From positions 1 through 34,664 of the forward strand of contig JAEUSG010000630.1 of NCBI GenBank assembly GCA_016788315.1: a DNA stretch of 34,664 bases, written 5' to 3'. The DNA comes from Fibrobacterota bacterium (GTDB lineage: Bacteria > Fibrobacterota > OXYB2-FULL-49-7 > JAEUSG01). The first letter of the stretch is position 1; every line of letters begins with the position of its first letter. The notes under the pieces are model-generated. The model made no database searches and was not told the DNA's origin. It saw only the letters and a program-made list of their open reading frames with translations. Below are positions 8,239-14,865 of the stretch, one piece after another. Position numbers and translations under genes: made by a program.

Positions 8239-11088
8239 TTAATAAAGTTTCTTTAGAGTCTCTTCCAGCTTTGCAGCATTGTAGGGCTTTGCAATGCCAC
8301 ATTTGAATCCAAATGATTTGGGGTTTGAAAGCACATGGTCTTCAGCATAACCGCTTGAAGCGATTGCCTGCAGTGAATCGTCTATGGCCAATAATTCTCT
8401 CACAACCTCTTTGCCTCCGCGACCTCCGGGGATAGTAAGATCCAAAATGGCGAATTTGAATGGCTCGCCAGTTTCTTTTGCCTGCTTTACATAAGTAACA
8501 GCTTCGTCCGCATCGACGGCACATGAGACCGTGAACCCCATTTCTTTTAAGAGCTCTCCCATAGCATCACGAAGAGGTTCTTCGTCATCCATTAGCAGTA
8601 TTTTGCCGTTGAATTTAGTGAATTGTTTTGGTTTAAGCGGCTGTTCTTCTATTATTGTATCAACAGCAGGAAGGTATAAGTGAAATATTGTCCCTTTGCC
8701 GAGTTCGGACTCCGCCTCGATGTGACCGTTATGTTTTGATATGATGGAATAGCATGTTGCGAGACCGAGGCCGCTTCCCGTATTTTTGGTAGTGAAAAAG
8801 GGAATGAAAATATGAGGCAGATGCTCAGGAGCAATGCCCATTCCATGATCCTTAAACGTAATTCTGATGTAATGGCCCTTTGCCTGCTTGATAGGAACTG
8901 TATCGGCCGAGATATTCTCTGCTGAAATCTCTATGCTGCCGCCAAGCGGCATGGCCTGTCGGGCATTTATGATTATGTTGTCAATGACTTGCGTTATTTG
9001 ATGTGCATCAATATAGCAGGGGCGCAAATCAGACGCAATGTTAAGTTTGTGTGTGATATTAGAACCGCTTAAGACAAAAGTGACCGTTTCTGAAATAAGC
9101 GTGTCGATTCTATGCAGAGCACGAACAGGTATACCGCCTTTGGAATATGTCAGCAGCTGCTGTGTAAGAGACTGCGCCCGCTCAAGAACGGGGACCGCTT
9201 TTGAATGCAGCTGACTGCATCTTACAAGATCTCCTCTGTCTATTGCAAATTTTATCATATCCATGAATCCAAAGACGCTCTGCAGGAGATTATTGAAATC
9301 GTGGGCTATACCGCCGGCAAGTATGCCGATTGATTGCAGTTTCTCGGCTTTCTGCATGGCGTCTTCTGCTCGCCTGCTCTCGGTTTGGTCGCTATTTATC
9401 CCAATCATGCGGATGGGTTTGTTCTCTTTGTTCCGAATAACCATTCCGTTTGCTTTGATTTGAAGGATATTTCCGTTTGGCTGTATTATACGAAATGTTG
9501 TATTGAACTCTCTTTCACCTGCGAGTGCGGCGTTGCATTCATCTATCGCCCTCTGTTTGTCATCCGGATGCAATCCGTTTGTCCAACCGTCAATGTTATT
9601 GGGAAATGTATTCCGATTTATGCCGTAGATTTCAAACATCCGATCATCCCATGTCATGATGTTATCAATCAGATTCCAATCCCATACGCCAAGGCGACCG
9701 GAAGATGTTGCGAGAGCAAATCTTTCATTGGCTTCAACAAGTTCCTTTTCGGCCCGTTGACGATCCGAAATATCTTCAAATGTAGTTGCAAACATTCCTT
9801 TCTTATAGCAGAATGCCTGGCCTTCAAAGGTTTTATTGTTGTGCGGTGAGTACTGCAGATATTTATCCGGCTTTCCTGTCGTAACTACCTTTCCAAAAAG
9901 AGTGAGCCATTTTGCAAACTCTTCGGGCGGTAAAAGGGTACTGATCGGTTTTCCGATAACTATCTCTTTTTTTATTTGGAGCATTTGCTCGGCAGCCGGG
10001 TTCATGTCAATTGTTACGTAGTCGACAGGATTGCCATTGTCATCAAAGATTATTTCCTGTAAAGAACAGCCGGATTTCATTTCTATGAATAAACTCCGGA
10101 AGTTCTCGTTGCTTTCTTTTGCGGATATCTCTACTTGTTTACTTTCTGTGATATCCATGCACAGCCCGGTCATTCTCACCGGTTTGGAATCTTCATAAAA
10201 AGTCCGACCCAAAGCACGAATATGTCGAACTTTTCCATCGGGATGGATGATCCTATAGTCGTTCAGGAGCTCTTTATTTGTATCTATTGCATCCTGAATC
10301 CGTTTTGCTGCAATTTCTCGGTCGTCCGGATGCAGTGCGGCGGACCACGCTTCGAAACCCGGTTTGGTTGCCGGCGGCATTCCAAAAATTCTAAGGAATT
10401 CCGCTGACCAGTTGAATGTGTTTCTAATGATGTCCCAGCTCCATGTGCCGGCGTTGGCCGCTGAGAGTGCAAGCTGCAGTTGTTGATTTCCTTTTATTAG
10501 CTCAAGTTTGGCTCTATCACGCTGAACAATCAGCGCAGTTCTTCTTACAAGTTCTTCGATACTTTGTCTGTGTGGCTCAATGTCTTTTCGTGATAGTATG
10601 AAAAGACCGCCAAGGTGAATACGATCCTGGATGAATCCTATTGTGTAAACATCATTTACCCGCAGCAGTTTTTGCAGGCCGTCACAGACCAGTTTGGGAA
10701 CAAAGCCTGTTAATAGTCCGAAAAAACCATCTTCGACTTTTTCGAGACTCCCACTTCTGTAGTGCTTAAGTTCATTCTCAGACATTACAGATACTGGTTT
10801 GGTTGTTTTTGTAGGATCTATGCCGAGAATGCTTATAACTTTCTCCATAGACTCATTAAGACCCTTGACAGCAACAAACTGCATGCTGTCGCCATCGTCG
10901 TTCAGTGCAGAAACTGCAACTATTGCGTCGCCGAGAATTTCATGGACTGCAGCAGCAACAAGGTGGTATACGTCGTCCGGTTTTTCCGCGTGGAGCATGC
11001 GTACCTGAGCTTCGGATATGATTCGGTTATCTTCGTGTGCTTGCTCGGAGATAAAAGCTGCTTCGGAAGGTCTATTCTGCTGTTCCAT
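8239..11088 (-). CDS. Hybrid sensor histidine kinase with GAF-like and three PAS domains and a C-terminal receiver
   Basis: Soluble hybrid histidine kinase of 949 residues. I choose ATG 11088 because GGAGG (11098-11102 region) lies 9 bases upstream; a TTG eight codons earlier is the alternative. Order: GAF-like region (about 30-187), PAS (about 197-322), second PAS (about 327-447), third PAS (about 452-572), HisKA with phospho-acceptor His about 596 in GIAHDFNNLLQ, ATPase with N-box DNIIINARQA, G1 box DHGMGI, F box IPFFTTK and G2 box GSGLGL, then a receiver domain with acidic DDEE (about 834), phospho-Asp about 883 in LDLTIPGG, Ser in ASSGY and Lys in AKPY. There is no transmembrane segment, so it senses a cytoplasmic signal. 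No separate response regulator gene lies nearby. It directly precedes the propeller/PIG-L gene (6 bases), suggesting co-transcription. Confidence 0.93.
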   Translation of the reverse strand: MEQQNRPSEAAFISEQAHEDNRIISEAQVRMLHAEKPDDVYHLVAAAVHEILGDAIVAVSALNDDGDSMQFVAVKGLNESMEKVISILGIDPTKTTKPVSVMSENELKHYRSGSLEKVEDGFFGLLTGFVPKLVCDGLQKLLRVNDVYTIGFIQDRIHLGGLFILSRKDIEPHRQSIEELVRRTALIVQRDRAKLELIKGNQQLQLALSAANAGTWSWDIIRNTFNWSAEFLRIFGMPPATKPGFEAWSAALHPDDREIAAKRIQDAIDTNKELLNDYRIIHPDGKVRHIRALGRTFYEDSKPVRMTGLCMDITESKQVEISAKESNENFRSLFIEMKSGCSLQEIIFDDNGNPVDYVTIDMNPAAEQMLQIKKEIVIGKPISTLLPPEEFAKWLTLFGKVVTTGKPDKYLQYSPHNNKTFEGQAFCYKKGMFATTFEDISDRQRAEKELVEANERFALATSSGRLGVWDWNLIDNIMTWDDRMFEIYGINRNTFPNNIDGWTNGLHPDDKQRAIDECNAALAGEREFNTTFRIIQPNGNILQIKANGMVIRNKENKPIRMIGINSDQTESRRAEDAMQKAEKLQSIGILAGGIAHDFNNLLQSVFGFMDMIKFAIDRGDLVRCSQLHSKAVPVLERAQSLTQQLLTYSKGGIPVRALHRIDTLISETVTFVLSGSNITHKLNIASDLRPCYIDAHQITQVIDNIIINARQAMPLGGSIEISAENISADTVPIKQAKGHYIRITFKDHGMGIAPEHLPHIFIPFFTTKNTGSGLGLATCYSIISKHNGHIEAESELGKGTIFHLYLPAVDTIIEEQPLKPKQFTKFNGKILLMDDEEPLRDAMGELLKEMGFTVSCAVDADEAVTYVKQAKETGEPFKFAILDLTIPGGRGGKEVVRELLAIDDSLQAIASSGYAEDHVLSNPKSFGFKCGIAKPYNAAKLEETLKKLY

Positions 11089-11417
11089 TTCGCTCTGCCT
11101 CCGTGTGCTCAAGTGACCAGAGATTCTTGATGTCTAGTATGAATTTACCTATATATGGAATGTCTCCGCAAGCAATCGTACCTTACAGTTAGTAATAGAA
11201 ATTCATTGGTTTTGTTCGACATTGAACTATAATAAATTATACTCTATTTCTAGTATACGATATAGTATAGTTGAGTATAATCTCGTATAAATTGAGGTTT
11301 TAAAGGTATTCATTTACTATCAGTGTGTTATTCCTGAGTTTGACCGTAAACTATGACGATAGCCTAGAGGCGACTCGTAATGCTTCTGAATGAACTTATT
11401 TGATTAAAGGTAACCGC
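11089..11417. other. AT-rich intergenic gap with nested inverted repeats
   Basis: Gap of about 330 bases between the kinase and the tautomerase gene (both minus strand). I see no credible coding region or RNA gene. It holds nested dyads: TTATACTC (11237-11244) with GAGTATAA (11273-11280), and inside them TATAC (11254-11258) with GTATA (11265-11269). ATACGA/TCGTAT (11255-11260 / 11283-11288) overlaps these. The dyads could be regulator-binding sites or simply the product of strong AT bias. Confidence 0.5.
11148..11175 (-). promoter_or_regulatory. Weak promoter candidate for the histidine kinase
   Basis: On the minus strand TTGCTT (11170-11175) and TATAGG (11148-11153) are separated by 16 bases. 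Transcription would begin about 50 bases before the kinase start. The -10 is imperfect, so this is only a candidate. Confidence 0.3.
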
Positions 11418-11615
11418 TCAAAGATCAGGATACTTATCAGAACAGAGTTGCCCACCTGCACCCCAATTTTCCTTTTTTACTTCATCAATGACAACATAAA
11501 CAGATTCCGGAGCGCAGCCTATTATTCTGGAAGTTTCCTTTGTAAACACTTCGACTAGTTCACGTTTCTGCTGGACGCTTCGTCCTTCCCAAATCTCTGC
11601 TCTGATTATTGGCAT
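11418..11615 (-). CDS. 4-oxalocrotonate tautomerase-like small enzyme
   Basis: Tautomerase-superfamily protein of 65 residues, the usual length of the 4-OT subgroup. Start at ATG 11615: this exposes the catalytic Pro immediately after Met (MPIIRAEIWEGRS), and AAGGA lies about 7 bases upstream; a longer in-frame ORF would bury the proline. Numbered from that proline, Pro1 and Arg11 (in EGRS) are conserved, but the position of Arg39 is Tyr and that of Phe50 is Trp. Family members catalyse keto-enol tautomerisation by way of Pro1. The altered residues suggest a substrate other than 4-oxalocrotonate. It stands 98 bases after an unrelated membrane-protein gene and has no catabolic neighbours. Confidence 0.85.
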   Translation of the reverse strand: MPIIRAEIWEGRSVQQKRELVEVFTKETSRIIGCAPESVYVVIDEVKKENWGAGGQLCSDKYPDL

Positions 11616-11713
11616 AATGATTTCCTTTATATTCGAATACCTATTAGAAGTGATTTGAGATACATCATCGGTTGAAATGTTTTTTCCATGATAGTGCCTA
11701 GTCATTGATTCTA

Positions 11714-12730
11714 TTATTCAAAAACTTCGATTTCATCGGATTCATTTTTGTAGTATTTGAGTAATTTTTCTGAAATAGCTTGAAGATCGTTGTATCTAGC
11801 ATCATTGTAAATAGCATTATTGAATCTGAATCTATTAACTGTGTCGGAGTGAACATCTACGATGATTGTATAGCCTCCCAGTATGCCTCTGTTTTGAACG
11901 GACAGCATGTTGTGGATCTGGTATCGTGTTAACTTTTCTTTGATTTCTTTCACTAACGAAAGATCGTAGATCGTATCATGACATATTGGCCCAATAATTT
12001 TTCCTTGAGTTATGATTCGATCTTTATTGCCAATTCTTACTCGAATGTCTTTTGAACTAGTATCTGAACATCTTTTGGTCCTTTTTCTGTATGTCAGAAT
12101 AAGCATTGAATCATCATCTTTTAAACTTACCTCACATACTATGTTTCGGGAGAATGAATTTTGGATGAATATCCTGAATTTGTCATGCAATGAATCTATG
12201 GGTTTTAAGTCAAGTTCTTTGTTGTACGTTGATATATATGTTCTCCATTCTGATGAGGAGTCGTGAAAGTACTCTGCAAGTGTAGTGTCAACGGCTACAT
12301 CGTGTGCTGCCGTTGTATAGAGTTTGATTTTAAATTTTAAGTTTTCTGCTATGTTTGATGTCCAGATATTATTGTTGATTACAGAGTAAATATATGCTGT
12401 GATTAAAAGGGGAGGTATTAAGTGATAAAATTTTCTTGTTGTCAAAAACAGACCTAAAAATATCGATCCTAAGGCAGTTGCTGTTAGTTGTAAAGTTGTA
12501 TCAGAAAAAGACAAATAGGAACAACCATTTGACTCGATGATTGATGCAAATACGATAAATAGGATGACATAAAAGAGAATAATAAAATTTTTTAACCACC
12601 TTCTTTTAAACTTAGGTAGAAGGCCGATAAAGAGACCGATGCCTATGGTAATAATTGGAAATACATTCATTTCAAGAAGGTATAGTATGCAGACTATAAT
12701 TAAAGTTACAAGAATATTTATCTTAAACAT
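11714..12730 (-). CDS. Unrecognised multi-pass membrane protein
   Basis: I do not recognise this 338-residue protein. The first about 120 residues hold around five hydrophobic segments (about 4-21, 24-40, 49-65, 81-97, 102-119), with a basic loop KFKRRW between the second and third. The remaining about 215 residues are hydrophilic, rich in Lys/Asp/Ser, and could form a soluble domain; the last stretch (about 280-338) looks alpha/beta. Codon use is visibly more AT-rich than in the flanking kinase and flagellar genes, which suggests a separate origin. There is no good Shine-Dalgarno; a small hairpin (ATCAGG/CCTGAT, 12733-12750) sits just before the ATG. The ORF is long and uninterrupted, so I regard it as a real gene of unknown function. 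Confidence 0.7.
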   Translation of the reverse strand: MFKINILVTLIIVCILYLLEMNVFPIITIGIGLFIGLLPKFKRRWLKNFIILFYVILFIVFASIIESNGCSYLSFSDTTLQLTATALGSIFLGLFLTTRKFYHLIPPLLITAYIYSVINNNIWTSNIAENLKFKIKLYTTAAHDVAVDTTLAEYFHDSSSEWRTYISTYNKELDLKPIDSLHDKFRIFIQNSFSRNIVCEVSLKDDDSMLILTYRKRTKRCSDTSSKDIRVRIGNKDRIITQGKIIGPICHDTIYDLSLVKEIKEKLTRYQIHNMLSVQNRGILGGYTIIVDVHSDTVNRFRFNNAIYNDARYNDLQAISEKLLKYYKNESDEIEVFE

Positions 12731-13087
12731 TTATCAGGTTTATTCCTGATTCAAGGATTTTGTATTTGATAATTTCGGTCTTTATCCCTGCTGATTAAGA
12801 TAGACAAACTGCAAGTTTATAGGCAATAAATATCAGAAGATCTGGTTGGTGAGTTAAGGTCTAAATGGTGTTGTTATGATTACTGTTTGAGCTAACGTCC
12901 TAAACGTTACCAATATAGCTTGGATACGCTCAATGTGAATTTTTGGTAGTTTAAGGCAAAAAATACCGCTTTATCCTTATTAATACATTAAAACCCACCC
13001 CGATTTAATTCTTTGATAAATATTAAGTTACAATCATAAGTAACCACTGTTTTTATTTGGCATATAATTTGAGTTAAAATCTCTGCC
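12731..13087. promoter_or_regulatory. Divergent intergenic region between the membrane-protein gene and flgB
   Basis: Gap of 357 bases between the minus-strand membrane-protein gene and the plus-strand flagellar operon; no gene seen. It contains the dyad ATCAGG-6-CCTGAT (12733-12750), the dyad TAACGT-5-ACGTTA (12893-12909) and promoter-like elements adjoining flgB (listed separately). It must hold the start of the flagellar transcript unless that lies within flgB. Confidence 0.5.
13057..13073 (+). promoter_or_regulatory. Sigma54-like (or sigma70 -10) element immediately before flgB
   Basis: TTGGCA (13057-13062) and TTGAG (13069-13073) keep the GG-N10-G spacing of a sigma54 -24/-12 promoter, but the nearly invariant C of the -12 GC is an A. 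TATAAT (13063-13068) lies inside the same stretch and could instead be a sigma70 -10, though no -35 stands at the right distance. Either reading puts the transcript start only about 4-13 bases from the flgB ATG, which would fit the lack of a Shine-Dalgarno there. Confidence 0.35.
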
Positions 13088-13510
13088 ATGATAACACGTG
13101 AACTTTTATTTCGTAAGACTGCGCTTCCAGCTGTTGCCAAAAGCCTTGATGCCGGTATGCTTAGGTCAAAGGCGATTGCCAACAATATAGCCAATGTAGA
13201 TGTCCCTGGTTATCAGAGGGCTGAGGTCGATTTTGAAAGACAGCTTTCAAAAGCACTCGATAAAAGTAAGCTACGTGGAGATAAGACTAATAAAGCGCAC
13301 CTCGATATCGGGCGCAGGAATATTGAAAAGGTTAAGCCAGAAGCTTATAGACCTGTTGACCCATCGCTTCCAAGCGGGGTTAATAATGTAGATATAGATA
13401 TCGAAAATGCCAAAATGGCCGAGAACCAGATTCTCTTTAACTTTGGCGTTAAGTTTGCCAATGCCCGTTTCACAGCAGTTCAGCAGAGCATTAAGGGCTC
13501 GGCAAGGTAA
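13088..13510 (+). CDS. flgB: Flagellar basal-body rod protein FlgB
   Basis: Proximal rod protein of the flagellar basal body, 140 residues, a usual length. The N-terminus has the rod-family motif (LRSKAIANNIANVDVPGYQR, about residues 21-40), and the C-terminus is amphipathic (MAENQILFNFGVKFANARF), as needed for rod coiled-coil packing. It is exported by the flagellar type III apparatus and assembles in the periplasm on FliE. It is the first gene of the plus-strand flagellar operon and is followed after 15 bases by flgC. There is no recognisable ribosome-binding site before the ATG, yet the protein aligns with family N-termini from this Met, so I keep the start. Confidence 0.95.
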   Translation: MITRELLFRKTALPAVAKSLDAGMLRSKAIANNIANVDVPGYQRAEVDFERQLSKALDKSKLRGDKTNKAHLDIGRRNIEKVKPEAYRPVDPSLPSGVNNVDIDIENAKMAENQILFNFGVKFANARFTAVQQSIKGSAR

Positions 13511-13525
13511 TAAGGGGAGGATGAT

Positions 13526-14032
13526 ATGCCATTAATAGGACTTTTCTCAGGAATAAACATCAGCGCTTCCGGACTTCGTGCTCAGCGAATGAAGCAGAAT
13601 ATCATTTCGACCAACCTCGCCAATGCTGAAACTACACGCACAAAAGAGGGTGGGCCGTATAAGCGTCAGCAGGTTGTCCTTGAAACAGACCCGAATGAAT
13701 TTGATTATAGACTCGTTTTTGGTCCGGACAGAATGAAGGGTGAGGTTACTAAACGTAATCACATGAACATTCCAAAGGGCGAATTTCCGATAATCACAGA
13801 AAAAGTTGGTGCGGGGGTAAAGGTTGCAAGAATTGCCCAGGATGAAAGCCCAAACAGGCTTGTTTATGATCCGACACATCCTGATGCCAACAAAGATGGC
13901 TATGTTGAGATGCCAAACGTTAATGTTGTTCAGGAAATGACCGATATGATAACAGCAACCCGCGCTTATGAAGCCAATGTTACGGCTATGGGTGCGACAA
14001 AGGGTATGCTAATGAAGGCGCTGGAGATCTAA
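13526..14032 (+). CDS. flgC: Flagellar basal-body rod protein FlgC
   Basis: Proximal rod protein, 168 residues. The N-terminal SGINISASGLRAQRMKQNII and NLANAETT are the rod-family signature, and the C-terminal NVNVVQEMTDMITATRAYEA is the conserved FlgC/FlgG-type ending. The middle is somewhat longer than in the roughly 134-150-residue enterobacterial FlgC. GGGGAGG (13513-13519) gives a good ribosome-binding site. It acts outside the inner membrane as part of the rod between MS ring and hook. It lies 15 bases after flgB and 1 base before the next gene. Confidence 0.95.
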   Translation: MPLIGLFSGINISASGLRAQRMKQNIISTNLANAETTRTKEGGPYKRQQVVLETDPNEFDYRLVFGPDRMKGEVTKRNHMNIPKGEFPIITEKVGAGVKVARIAQDESPNRLVYDPTHPDANKDGYVEMPNVNVVQEMTDMITATRAYEANVTAMGATKGMLMKALEI

Positions 14033-14033
14033 A

Positions 14034-14435
14034 ATGGTAAATGTAAGCGCCGTCAGACCTGACCTTAACAGGTTCCTTGAAATAAAGAGAGCTGCTGAAA
14101 GCAGGCAGAATCCGACTGCATCTGTGTCCACAGTAAAGGAAACAGAGAAAACGGCCGGAGCATCTTTTCTTGATGTGCTGAAAGCCTTCAGTAAAGTTGC
14201 AGCACCTGCAAAGACGGAAACGCCGATTGTTCAGCAACGGCCGGTTGAGGCAGTGGCTCGAAAGCAGGCTTCGCCGGAGGATTTAGCTGCAGTTGCCAAG
14301 GCAGAGCTCGCAAGACGCAAGACAGGACTTTTTGCAGTTTATGGCGCAGGTCAGAGAACAGGCGGAAGTTCGAATGAGATGGAAGATGTGGTAAAGAAGC
14401 GCAGTCTGGGAAATTTGTTTGATGCAGTAGCTTGA
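14034..14435 (+). CDS. Unrecognised 133-residue protein between flgC and fliE
   Basis: I do not recognise this protein. It is low in complexity, rich in Ala, Lys, Val and Glu, with no signal peptide or membrane segment, and is probably partly disordered. One segment (GASFLDVLKAFSKV, about residues 42-55) resembles the start of FliE in the gene after next (APSFSDTLKGFIKDV), so a remote relation to FliE or a shared export/assembly motif is possible. It starts one base after the flgC stop with GGAG (14023-14026) inside the end of flgC, so it is translated with the operon. In most flagellar operons flgB-flgC is followed directly by fliE. A role in flagellar assembly is inferred from position only. 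Confidence 0.7.
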   Translation: MVNVSAVRPDLNRFLEIKRAAESRQNPTASVSTVKETEKTAGASFLDVLKAFSKVAAPAKTETPIVQQRPVEAVARKQASPEDLAAVAKAELARRKTGLFAVYGAGQRTGGSSNEMEDVVKKRSLGNLFDAVA

Positions 14436-14470
14436 TAAAAATGTAAACTGTTTGCAGGAGATATACAACA

Positions 14471-14785
14471 ATGGCTGATCTAAACAACACTATAAGGGGA
14501 ATTGACCTGCTCAATGCACCCGGAGCTGTCGGAGTAAAAAAGACAGTTCTCAATGCAGAAGAGGCACCATCATTCAGTGATACGCTGAAAGGTTTCATTA
14601 AGGATGTAAACAGCATGCAGAATCATGCTGACCGTTCCATCGAAAAAATGGTAGCGGGAGAGATTACCGATGTGCATCAGGTTATGGTTGCTGTTGAAGA
14701 GGCTAATACCGCCTTTTCGCTTATGATGGAGCTTAGAAACAAAATGCTTGATGCGTATCAGGAAGTAATGAGAATGCAGGTTTAA
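14471..14785 (+). CDS. fliE: Flagellar hook-basal body protein FliE
   Basis: FliE, 104 residues, the usual size; it joins the MS ring to the rod. The conserved C-terminal half is clear: VMVAVEEANTAFSLMMELRNKMLDAY (about 71-96), ending in the typical YQEVMRMQV. The central SFSDTLKGFIKDVNSMQ is also family-like. AGGAG (14456-14460) lies about 10 bases before the ATG. The gene is followed by an 80-base gap that contains a perfect hairpin before fliF. Confidence 0.93.
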   Translation: MADLNNTIRGIDLLNAPGAVGVKKTVLNAEEAPSFSDTLKGFIKDVNSMQNHADRSIEKMVAGEITDVHQVMVAVEEANTAFSLMMELRNKMLDAYQEVMRMQV

Positions 14786-14803
14786 GGTTAAAGAGAAATG
14801 AAA

Positions 14804-14833
14804 TTTACATGCAGCCGGGAATCTGCATGTAAA
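14804..14833 (+). repeat. Perfect 11-bp hairpin between fliE and fliF
   Basis: TTTACATGCAG (14804-14814) and CTGCATGTAAA (14823-14833) form a perfect 11-bp stem with an 8-base loop. No T-run follows on the plus strand, so it is not a standard intrinsic terminator. It may instead stabilise or mark a processing point in the flagellar mRNA, or adjust fliF level. It is 32 bases before the fliF start. Confidence 0.6.
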
Positions 14834-14865
14834 ACTAGATACAGGGATAGAAAGAGGGAGATTAT

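Noticed and set aside
14804..14833. Intrinsic terminator between fliE and fliF
   Set aside because: The stem is perfect but is followed by ACTAG without a T-run, and the operon evidently continues.
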